64,000 nt of DNA from Filosporella fistucella (taxonomy: Eukaryota; Ascomycota; Leotiomycetes; Helotiales). Below the pieces are notes generated by a model. That model did not search any database. It had not been told where the DNA came from and worked only from the letters and a program-made list of their open reading frames with translations. Both the position numbers and the translations under genes were made by a program. The stretch spans positions 310,001 through 374,000 of the forward strand of contig JAQJZZ010000011.1 in NCBI GenBank assembly GCA_030077755.1, written 5' to 3'. Shown here piece by piece: positions 32,613-42,160 of the stretch (the first letter of the stretch is position 1; every line of letters begins with the position of its first letter).

Positions 32613-33014
32613 TTAGAAATCCCCACTTCCTTCAATCCCCCTGCAAGCGAAGGGACTAATTCCACAACACACCCGACCGCCTGATATCTCAATCGAAGAC
32701 CGACTACGGATACAGTACGATTCCCTATCCGTATAGTCGCACCAGATTGTTAGTTCAAACACCCCTTGCACTTCCATGCTCCGCCTCCATAGACACTTCC
32801 CTTTCCCACCCACCTGCTCCTTCCACTCAGGGACTAGATCAGAAGCGGCAACGACGTTCCAAGATCCTTCCGCAAACTCCTCATTCTTCCATCGATCTAA
32901 CGGTGACACGTCCGTGGCTCCGCTGGTCGTTTTCTGCGGTGAACCTTTGCGTTCGTGCTCGATTGGAACCCATTTGAGAGGGTGCTTCGCATTGTTGCTG
33001 CTCGAAGTCGACAT
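32613..33014 (-). CDS. Small orphan protein, paralogue of 26970-27224
   Basis: A 133-codon frame with ATG at 33014. The core (residues about 35-85) shares W-x4-EFAEGSWN and WKEQVGGKG with the copy at 26970-27224, and continues CLWRRSMEVQGVFEL where the other copy is frame-shifted. The tail after VFELTIW is cysteine-containing and of doubtful reality; the conserved protein may end soon after VFEL, or an intron may follow. No signal peptide, membrane segment or recognised domain. It stands head-to-head with the small plus-strand protein at 33217, about 200 bp apart. Confidence 0.5.
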   Translation of the reverse strand: MSTSSSNNAKHPLKWVPIEHERKGSPQKTTSGATDVSPLDRWKNEEFAEGSWNVVAASDLVPEWKEQVGGKGKCLWRRSMEVQGVFELTIWCDYTDRESYCIRSRSSIEISGGRVCCGISPFACRGIEGSGDF

Positions 33015-33216
33015 TTGGGCTTGTCAGATGATGATTGAACTGCAATTATATAGATAAGCTCGGGAAGTCCTGTAGGAGCAGTAGATCTTACGTCTTCTGA
33101 ATACGATTCAACGCCTGAATGATTGGAAAGTTTGATAGTGTTCGAAAGGCTTTATTTGGTACTTCAAAGGTAGCACGTCTGTAGCAAGCCTTCCCCCTAT
33201 CCATATTACAAATTCG

Positions 33217-33561
33217 ATGCCTACATCGTCTTGTCAGAGCTGCCAGCAAAAGCCTTCATCTGATCATTCTGAGATGTCTCCCCAGAACTCCTCCCTTAGT
33301 ATCCCCGGCTTTCGTGACAAGGCGTCAGATGAGTACACTGCCTGGCACGAGTCGCAGTATGAAAATTCGACGGACAAAGAAGAGTATCAGAAGGCTCGGT
33401 ACGTAATGAAGGAGAACGCTATGACTTTGCAACTACACTATCGGGATCCAGATCCAGACTTTCTGATCAAGGGAGGCGTCAAGAGGGGAGCTGCTTTACA
33501 TATAGTGAATGATATTGAATTATGGCTTCATAGATGCAGCGGGCCAGGACTAAGTAATTAA
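33217..33561 (+). CDS. Small orphan soluble protein, 114 residues
   Basis: ATG at 33217, single exon. After a Ser/Gln-rich N-terminus the protein reads DEYTAWHESQYENSTDKEEYQKAR, then DPDPDFLIKGGVKRGAALHIVNDIELWLHR, a pattern of helices with conserved-looking aromatic and charged positions. I have the impression of a lineage-specific Leotiomycete family of this shape but cannot name a domain. There are three cysteines, no signal peptide and no membrane segment. The divergent arrangement with 32613-33014 suggests a shared promoter. A Tc1/mariner relic begins soon after its 3' end. Confidence 0.5.
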   Translation: MPTSSCQSCQQKPSSDHSEMSPQNSSLSIPGFRDKASDEYTAWHESQYENSTDKEEYQKARYVMKENAMTLQLHYRDPDPDFLIKGGVKRGAALHIVNDIELWLHRCSGPGLSN

Positions 33562-33639
33562 CGGCCAAAAGGATGTTGTAGAGATATGCACAGATCTAGT
33601 TTAATTTCCTCGGCGTTATAATCTATGTCCTGTTTTACA

Positions 33640-34110
33640 GCTCATCTGTTCTCAAAGCTACATGTCGAAAGTGGCCTTGGGCACTTTGTTCCTATTCTCC
33701 AACTATATCAACGTACCACTCTAAAAACCGATTAAAACCTTGGCTTGGATTAGCTTTGTAAACTTGCTAGTGCAGTTTGATAAATGTTTTTAATTCTGCG
33801 AAGAACTTTTTAATCGGATTAAGATCTAAAGAGTACAGTGGCAAGTAAATTAGTTTGACCTCAGTATTAACACACATCTGTGTGATTTAATCTGTATAAT
33901 GTAAGGATGTATTATCTATAACAAGCACTGATTTTGGCTCTGGACACCTGCTACAATACGGAAGCAGCTTTTCGATAAACTCCTCAAAGAATTCGCTGTC
34001 TATAGTTCCCTGGAAGGTGCGACTAAAAACCACCCCATCTACTGTATATACTAACAGTATTTGATATTGTTACTCATACTGGAATCATGCAATTTAGACA
34101 GGAGTTGACC
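33640..34110 (-). mobile_element. Relic of a Tc1/mariner-type DDE transposase
   Basis: On the minus strand the frame reads ILLVYTVDGVVFSRTFQGT, PYCSRCPEPKSVLVIDNTSL, LIYLPLYSLDLNPIKKFFAE and SAQGHFRHVAL, the order of a Tc1/mariner DDE superfamily endonuclease C-terminal half. The catalytic aspartates survive (VIDN, LDLNP) but the acidic pair normally after NPI reads KK here. Three in-frame stops occur (near 33899, 33773 and 33691). The replacements are of the G-to-A / C-to-T kind, as expected from repeat-induced point mutation. Only the C-terminal half is visible; I did not find the DNA-binding half or terminal inverted repeats. Confidence 0.85.
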
Positions 34111-34391
34111 TAAGTTAAGTGGAGACGGCGGGATGGCATTCAGCTTCCTCCGATGGCTTTTCTTCATTTGATATGAGACAGCACGAAGCATAATCTGCAG
34201 ATGATCTCTAGATGAAAGATGGAAATATACTCACTTAATTGCTCTGCTATTCAATCACAAGGATACATCTCGGCGCTCTTTCACCAAGCTAGTATCAGCT
34301 CGGGTACGGGACGGAGGATCAAACACCAAGGATTTTCATGCGATTCTATCAGCTGTATATCTATCTTTGGCACTCTAGCTTGAAATCCACC

Positions 34392-35368
34392 TCAAACGTA
34401 TTCTTCGAAATGAACATGGAACATATGCCTTCCATCAATATTTGCGAATCCAAGGCCTGTCTCCTTGACCGCAGACCCAACCTCTTCCATCGCTTTGGCA
34501 AACTCCGGTTGCTTGGTCCATTCCGTATGAGCATCCACACTTTCATATCCGTATAGCCCATGTAAGGCGATCACTTGACCTGGTCCCGAGGAAGGGTGGT
34601 TTGGAGGATTGACGAATGAGACTGTGCTACTTGTTAGGCTTGACGTCGAAAGGCAAAGCATGGGAGGAGAAACTGACCAAATCCAGTTGCAGCGCCAGTA
34701 GCCTTGCCAACCTTCACAGCATTTTCATTGATTTCTACCAAGGGTTCTTCAATTCTATTCTTTTCTTTGTCCCCGAAGCCTTCTGGTAAGGTGTAGAGCG
34801 CGACTTCAGTTACTTTGGATTTCAGTGATTCTCCGATGGAGGATTTCCAATTTGTCACCACTTTATTCAGTCAGAGAATTCAAATATTGACTCGAGACAT
34901 GAGTTTTCTATTAAAGCAGTGCTGAGAAATACGGACTCACATATCAATTGCTCGTTGCCCTCAGTCTCCATGTCAAAGACTTCCTTCGCAATGGAGATAA
35001 AAGTTGCAAAGTCTTCAGAAGTAATCCACTTCTGAACTGCGTCCATGGATTCCCAATCTAAATTCCAGCCAGTCTCAGACACAAACTCAGCCTTTAAATG
35101 GGAGGTGGAGACGAACACATAGTCCAGACAAACATGTTTGGCTGTTCGACAATATGGCCCTGTTTTGCACTTCAGCTTTTGTTCGGCTGGAAGAAATCAA
35201 TTAGGGTATTGTTACCCAGTACTGTGGTTGAGGACCACCATATTTTGTATGAAATTCTGCTAGTTGAAGAAATTTGGAACGAAGAGGATTGGGAGATTCT
35301 GTGTCGCAGAGGTTGGTACCAGGTCTGCAGTGCAGGATCACGGTTTCCGTTAATGACTGCGAAGACAT
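34392..35368 (-). CDS. ABM-like (dimeric alpha/beta-barrel) protein, two-half architecture
   Basis: Five exons can be joined in frame to a 242-residue protein. MSSQSLTETVIL starts at 35368; a 56-nt GTAACA intron leads to YWGHIVEQPNMF; a second 56-nt intron (GTCTGG donor, the weakest join) leads to TGWNLDWESMDAVQKWITSEDFATF; a third (GTGAGT) to LVTNWKSS; a fourth (GTCAGT) to VSFVNPPNHP, ending HMFHVHFEEYV at 34392. Each half shows the ABM-type beta-alpha-beta pattern with W-x-S/W near the helix start (DWESMDAVQKW; EWTKQPEFAKAMEE). Fungal members of this uncharacterised family resemble antibiotic-biosynthesis monooxygenase or EthD-like domains. Enzymatic activity is not shown. No signal peptide. 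The next gene upstream is divergent (DUF3237 protein). Confidence 0.6.
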
Positions 35369-35841
35369 TGTGGGCGGAAACTCCTCAGACAATTGGTGTG
35401 ATGAATGCTTCAAATTTTCGGGGCACTAAACTTTTCAGAAAGTAGAGATAAAACACATTTGACGAATTGCCTTTCTGAGATTCCAGGAGCTTTGTTATAT
35501 ACCAAGCAGTTGGTTGAAATCCTGTGATGACCTTACGTGAGACCAAGACGGGAAGCGAGACAATACTGTAACCGATACCCATGTTCACTAATTATTCTGC
35601 ATTCACCCTGTCGAATTTGGTTGATAGGTCAGCCTTCTCCACGTAGTAGCTTGTATCTTGATCCATTGTGGCATCTATTTCATCCCCAATACTTTGCATA
35701 GCCTTCTCATACGAGATCTATATTGTTCCAATCAGTCACAACATTCAGCCACGCAGCTTTACTTTCAGTGACAGGACACGAAATCTCAACTGGCTCGCCG
35801 CGGCTAATCCTTCCCAGGCATTCCTCAAGAGGGCAGTCAAA
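35369..35841. promoter_or_regulatory. Divergent intergenic region between the ABM-like and DUF3237 genes
   Basis: 473 bases between two head-to-head starts. An open frame runs into the DUF3237 gene from 35668 but its extra N-terminus looks non-coding. No specific site is called. Confidence 0.4.
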
Positions 35842-36883
35842 ATGGACCCGGAATTCTATAGACAGATGAACACATTCTCTGTCAAATTACCTCCTACCTC
35901 ACAGCGCCCTCCCAAAGAGCCAGTTGGTGAGAAAGCGGGGCAATCCTCGGCTCAAGAAACTGTGCAGCCAAACAACAATTGGACAGTATACAACCCTTCT
36001 ATTATGAGAGGTAATTTTGAGGGAGCAAAGAATGCACCACCTCAAGATCCCAGGCAGAACGTTGGGTGGACTTCAGAGGCTGGTATGGCAAGGGAAGAGA
36101 GTGATATGCCTTGGATGTCAACAACAAATCAGCAACCATTGCTCTGGAGTATGGATGACACGAAGGATGACGAAGCGTGAGTTGAGTTCTTATTGCAGCT
36201 TCTAAGAACCCTTTTGTGATCACTCCTATCATTCCTGAACAGCAAGCTAATTCGTATCAGTACCCCACGAGCTTCAGACCATGCTGAGAACTATCCGCAT
36301 CCCAGCTTGTCTCTCCCTCATCCGAGCCTGAATCTCGATTTTCGAATGTCGGTCACGTTGAACCCACGAATTTCCGTCGGCCAAACGCCGCTTGGCCATC
36401 GCAACTGGATTTCTTTTACTGGTGGTACGTGGTCAGGTTCTTGGGGTGCTGGGATTGTTCTGGTAAGTTTAACAACATCGTACTTTGCTTCTCCTGACAA
36501 AACCTAGCCCGGGGGTCAAGACAGTCAATTGATTATACCGGATGGCTCAGCGCGTCTTGAAACCAATTACATTCTTGAGACATATGACCAGTCGCCAGCT
36601 CATATTGTTGTGAAGACACATGGCTGGAGGACAGGCCCCCCAGAGATACTTGCCCAGCTGGCAGATCCTGAACTTGCAGATAAAGTCGATCCAAGCAGTT
36701 ATAAATTTAGGATATTTATTGAAATGGAAACTGGTGATGAGAGGTATAGAGATAAGGTGAATTGTGGCATGTGGATTGGGAGTGGGATGAGAAAAGGGGC
36801 CGAGGTTGTATATGAGTAAGTTATGGATATCCTCATTCTATCGAAGACATACTGATGTATATAGTGCTTATCGAGTATCATGA
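35842..36883 (+). CDS. DUF3237 domain protein with a long N-terminal extension
   Basis: Exons 35842-36176, 36243-36462, 36508-36815 and 36865-36883 (introns 66, 45 and 49 nt; donors GTGAGT, GTAAGT, GTAAGT) give an in-frame 293-residue protein. Residues about 1-130 are hydrophilic and Pro/Gln/Asn-rich with no recognised fold. From LNLDFRMSVTLNP the DUF3237 domain follows: GHRNWISFTGGTWSG, GGQDSQLIIPDGSARLETNYILET, then KFRIFIEMETGDERYRDKVN and a last short exon ending DAYRVS. DUF3237 proteins are beta-barrel-like and mostly uncharacterised; stand-alone versions are about 150-160 residues. The first intron is in phase and has a good donor, so the extension is likely part of the gene, although a shorter start at the ATG at 36346 cannot be ruled out. 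Confidence 0.75.
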
Positions 36884-37119
36884 CGGATTATTTAATGACG
36901 AATATATATACATGCACCTTTAATGTTTCCATTTGCATGTGTATAAACACAAACCTTGTCTCAGAACTCAATGCTATTTCGGTCTTACCAAGCGTTCACA
37001 GCAGGTAAGTTAAGGCATTTTATACATGAAGATTACCCCTATGCTTCCATTTACAGTTCAATGCCTACCTAGTCTTCACCTTGCAGTTTGCAATTTTCTC
37101 CTTCTTGTCGCCAACGAGG

Positions 37120-37368
37120 GGTAATGGAGGGGTAATGCACGTGACACATACATAATTTTAAAAAGGGACTCAGCATCAAACTTTCAACTTTTCAACTTTT
37201 GAAAAAAGTTGATTGAGGGCTCGAATATCCCAGGTCAAGGTGATATACTGATGCATGATCTGGATGTACAAAAAAAGCTACCTCACAATAGGGAAAGCGA
37301 GGTTGCTATTTTCAATCTCGACTAGGTACCTCATTAAGTACACCCTAACGTTTAGGTAATGGAGGGGT
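37120..37368. promoter_or_regulatory. QPRTase upstream region: direct repeat and short hairpin
   Basis: A 14-bp direct repeat, GGTAATGGAGGGGT, occurs at 37120-37133 and 37355-37368, 235 bp apart. Between them 37192-37212 is a perfect inverted repeat with a 3-nt loop (TCAACTTTT / AAAAGTTGA). Both lie within 340 bp of the start codon of the QPRTase gene and could be operator-like sites or the remains of an insertion. Confidence 0.4.
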
Positions 37369-37457
37369 CGGCCTCCGGCAGGGCACCCTGAATTATTTCG
37401 GTGTCAAAGCCCCAGCATCCTACAACATCCGCTCTCCAGTTTAACATAACCAACACA

Positions 37458-38394
37458 ATGGCTCTTCAACATGGAAACCCAGCAGATCTACTGCCAATAC
37501 ACTGGAAGTCACAAATCACAGCATGGTATGCAGAAGATACGCCATCCTTCGACTACGGCGGATTTGTCGTCGGCGACAGCGAACGAACCGCAACTCTATA
37601 CGGGAAATCAAAGGGAATACTCGCCGGCGTACCATTCTTCGATGAGGTTTTCGCACAAGCTGGATGTACAGTCAAATGGAATATACAAGAAGGCTCAGTG
37701 GTAGATCCAGGATCTGCGGGAAAGATAGCGGTCGCCACTGTGACTGGACCGGTTAGGAAACTATTACTTGGAGAGCGAGTCGCATTGAACATGCTGAGCA
37801 GATGTTCCGGCGTAGCGACGAAATCTCGAGCGGTGGACGAGCTTGTTAGACAGGCAGGATATACTGGTATACTGGCAGGGACAAGAAAGACTACACCTGG
37901 GTTCAGACTGGTGGAGAAATATGGCATGATTGTAGGTGGGGTAGATGGACATCGTCATGATCTATCGAGCATGATCATGCTGAAAGATAATCATATCTGG
38001 GCGAGAGGAAGCATTACGGAAGCTGTGAAAGCTGCTAAAGCTGCTGGTGGATTTGCTTTAAAAGTGGAGGTAGAGGTTGATAGTGAGAAGGATGCTGATG
38101 AGGCGATTGCTGCTGGCGCGGATATAATTATGCTGGATAATTTTGATGGGGCGGGACTGAAAGTCGCAGCTCAAAGTATCAAGCAGAGGTGGGCAGGTAA
38201 GAGGGAATTTCTTTTGGAGTGTAGTGGTGGATTGACAGCAGAGAATGTTGGGACATATATCAATAATGGTATGTTGTATTTTCTCTCCCTCCGACGACAT
38301 CCGACTGATGACGCTAGATATCGATATTATATCCACAAGCTCGATACATCAAGGTGTTCCTCATGTCGACTTTTCTCTTAAAATCGACCACTGA
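37458..38394 (+). CDS. BNA6: Quinolinate (nicotinate-nucleotide) phosphoribosyltransferase
   Basis: The enzyme converts quinolinate and PRPP to nicotinate mononucleotide, CO2 and pyrophosphate in de novo NAD synthesis. Exons 37458-38268 and 38318-38394 (one 49-nt GTATGT intron) give 295 residues, the normal length. Family signatures are in place: [17 protein letters not shown] (about 105-121), [10 protein letters not shown] (141-150, binding the phosphates), [21 protein letters not shown] (159-179), [28 protein letters not shown] and the C-terminal [20 protein letters not shown]. The ATG at 37458 is the first in frame; upstream codons in the same frame lack an ATG. No frame problem. Confidence 0.95.
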
Positions 38395-41300
38395 ACAATA
38401 TCACAATAGAATATGTAAATACCTGTACCACTATCGCCGAGAACAACTTCAATTGCGAGCTTGCTCAATGGCGACTGTGAATGTTTAATTGTTACCAAAT
38501 ATTTGAAGCCCATTTTTCAGGTGAAAAGGATGAAACAACCAATCTATATTGTCAGTTTGGAGACCGTCAATACAATCGCGAGTGGCGCTCATATTTCTCA
38601 AGCTATTACAAGTTCTTCTGTAGTCAATTTAACAAACGTCTACATTTCACACCAGACTTCATTTTGTTCCGTCCCACTAACTTGGGTCTTTTTCTCTACA
38701 GCTGCCAAATAATGAGACCGAGATGGTCTTAAATTCTTTACTGCCATTATAAAAGCTATCTTGATATATCCTTCATATTGTGCTGTTCTGGCCAGAATAT
38801 TATCTATGATGCATAAAAACCTGTCAATCATTTCGTAGCTATGTTGTATTCAACTTCTTATAATCTGCATACCTCTGGCAAACATTGTGTACAGTACCTA
38901 CTTCCCCAGCGGATTAATTCCAAGCATACCATTCTCATATAATAATCATCAAAAATCACAACCGCATCCCTCATCACCCGCCAAACACAGCAAACACCCC
39001 CAAAAAAACTTTCACTACCTAACACTTTCCTCAGCCTCCCATACAACACCACCTTCCGAAACACAATCCTCCCCAGTCTTCTTTCCTTTTGCTTCATCCT
39101 TCTGAATCATATGTTGCACATCGCATATCAATATCATATATCTTAACCTTAAGTGAAGTAGGTATAAGACATATCTTAGCGGGTGTCTTATATACATCTT
39201 AGATATTATATCTTATATCTTATCACATATAGGGCGTCCGACCTGAGACACACAGGCGAGGCTGAGTCTGCCTTGTTGGAACTCTGGAGTGATAAATTGG
39301 TTGGGATAGGATGGGTATTTAGGGCTGATATTGAGGGGGTGGGGATGAAAGTAAAACCTGTTGGTTTGAGGTGAGCTTTTGATGTTTTGTTTTATTTTGT
39401 TTTGGTTTGTTTGGTGTAAAAGTGGAAACATTGCTGTCGTCTAGGTAGAATTTATGTCATGAGTTTAAAGAATATCAAAAATGGCGTTGCAAAAGAGAAA
39501 ATTAGATATCCATTATCCCCAGATTACTCGCAGAGTCCTCTCAATTCTCCTCTAGACCCTAAAAATCAAAAGTAAGTCTCAGCACCGAAATCCCAGCCCC
39601 ATGAATTCCTTCAATACTTGCTCTATCCCTAAAGATATTAATCTCATTCACCTTTCTTCCTTCTCCTTCTCCATCTCCTAACACCCAACCCCGCAAAAGC
39701 ATCCACAAACAAATTATCCCTCCTCGTTCCCTCTCTCTTTTCACCGATCTTTCTCTCACTCTTCAGACTACCGATGAGAGATTATTGAATGGCTTGGATT
39801 GCGTTCTATAGAGATAGAGATCAGTTTCTTATATTTTTTTTGAGATGGATGATTTGAGAAAGAATAACGAAAGTGAAGGGGAAGGTAGAAGGAAGGGGGA
39901 GGAAAGAAGGGGATAAAAAAAGGGAACCGTCGTTTTTTTTGACATGCAGCAGCCATCTTGAAGAGGAAAACTCCTAGGTTTTGGGAGTGTCCGTTAGGTG
40001 GTGTATCTTTTTGCGTGGTGGGAGCAGAGGGAGATGTAGATGAAGGGGATGAGGATGGGGATAGGGAAGCTGGGGGGTTGAAATGTTAGCTTGATCGAAA
40101 TAAAATTGAATCTGGGAGGTGCATACACATTTTGATTTTTATCTGTATATTGGGGTTTGAAAGGTAGGAAGTGATACAATACTTTTGAGATATGGTCTTG
40201 GGTCTTTGATGTAGTTGAAATGTTCTCGAAGGAGGAAGTGTTGTATCTATGTCCCTTTCCAAATAATTGTTTAAAAAAAACTAGGTTGTAGGTAAGTGAG
40301 AGATAAAAGTGGTTTATAAAGCATTGTACAGCTTCTTCAAATTAATTCGGCCCTAGTTTCCTTTCCATTCGATTGAACATAGGGAGAAATAAGTGATGAA
40401 ATCGAGGTTGAAATCGGGACCGACTTCGTGATATTTTGGTTCGCTAACCGCTAGCCTGAAAACTCAAGTGTTGTGAGGGAAAAGGACCCTTAAAATTGAC
40501 ATATTTTTACTTCATAATAGCAGTATAGTATACTGACTAGAAAAATGAATCAACATACTGCATCTAATTTGAAAGGGCACGGACCTTTTCTAGGCTGGTT
40601 TGACCACAACCTTAAAGATTTATTTTATTTATAAACACCATGACTTTGGTATTGGAATATACCTGCAAAGCGCATTTCCGAGGACGAATTTCGTTGTAAG
40701 TTGCAAGTGAAATTAGACCTAACCAGAGACTCAACTGGGTGAGAACGTATTGTTGTTTTTCAAGTGCTTGTATGAGAATTAGGAATTGAAAGTCACTGAA
40801 AGCCATAGCTATCTCTGCCAAATAATGAGTGCCTTGTGACAGAAACAATTGTATTGACTAAGGTATCAGAAATTCCATGTTTTGTTTTTCCAACACAACA
40901 GCTACACTGGTTCGTAACAGTATGGGGTAATTGTCAAGTAAGATGGCTTCCAAGAAGTGTTGTGTAAAGCGGGGACCTATCTCGCCACTTATATCCTGTT
41001 CTCAACGCCTTATGAAGGACAAGAGTCTTGAGCGATACAGACCTCCTGATGCTCGTCTTGCACTGACCCATTCCACATACCCTTCTATTCGCTAATCTGA
41101 TGATATCGTGAACTACTAGTACCTCAAGGGTTAGTAGCAGGCAAGCACAGCCGAGCCGCTCATCATCTAAGTGATCAACGAGTCGACGACTCACTTGCTC
41201 CTCATTTTCCCCATAATCGAGGATCTACTCCATGTCCGGCTTCTGATTAGTCTACCGTAGATCTGATTTGCCGTGCTTTGGAAACCACGGGACACCCAGA

Positions 41301-42160
41301 CCATACAAGCAAGTGGCTGTCCGTCGCGTGATCATGACTCCAACTCTTTTTCAGAAACCCAAGACATCGTAGCGGCAATCGAGAGAAAGTTTAAGAGAGC
41401 TACCTACTTTGATGGCGCATTTTACTGATCTGTCACTCAACAAAAAGTGGTGACAACACATCTAGATGTTCTAATGTGTAGCTTTATTACAGTGGCAATT
41501 TCAGAGCCCATCGTCGGAGTCGGAGTCGGCGACGATATTGTGATGTCCGTCAAATACCGATGATAGGGCTGGAGTAATAGCGGAAGGTCCAGATCATTGA
41601 GGCTTGAATCTTTTAGCAAATTTGTGGAATTTTGCCCTGCAAGCTCAAATGGTGGTGGAGGTGGAGCTTTAGGTGTAGCTACTTTGTTTATCTCGCGCAA
41701 ATGGTAGCATCATCGCTTGAACTCTCGCACCGCCACTAATACTACCCCGCATCTCCACGATAGCCCATGAGGAAGGAATTCACCAATCATGGAGCTCCGT
41801 TTGAACCAGGATCGGGAAGGTCTATTTGGTGTGGTATATCTCAAGCTTTAACTTTCGCGATGAAAAACTAATGCGTGGGCACAGTATGGCCTAAGAACAT
41901 CATCGTGCCGTGAATGGCTTTCATGGCTTTCTGCTTCCACGGCTTTGTAGAGGGATCAGCTTCAAGAGGAGCTTAAGGTATGACGAGAATTTGCAGATAA
42001 GAATGTGCTTCCCCAGCAGAGACTTTCCCTTCTGCAGCTCAGTTCTTCCTAAGCATTTCCCACGAGAACTGTCCAGCATCTCTGAAATTGACTTGATTTG
42101 AAGATATTACTTGATCGTAACCGATTCTCCTATATTTCTCCTTCAGCCAAAACAATCACA
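38395..42160. other. Gene-poor interval of 3.8 kb
   Basis: No frame here carries a recognisable domain, signal peptide or consistent intron signals. It contains alternating AT-rich (38460-38830, 39110-39240), C-rich/poly-purine (39780-39930) and homopolymer stretches. The last ~250 bases before 42161 must include the fucose-permease promoter. I found no transposase motif, though AT-rich parts could be mutated repeat DNA. Confidence 0.55.
39128..39236. repeat. Low-complexity TA-rich run with repeated ATATCTTA-like words
   Basis: The word TATCTTA (or ATCTTAG) recurs at least five times in about 110 bases, embedded in TA-rich sequence. This is simple-sequence DNA inside the gene-poor interval. 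Confidence 0.6.
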
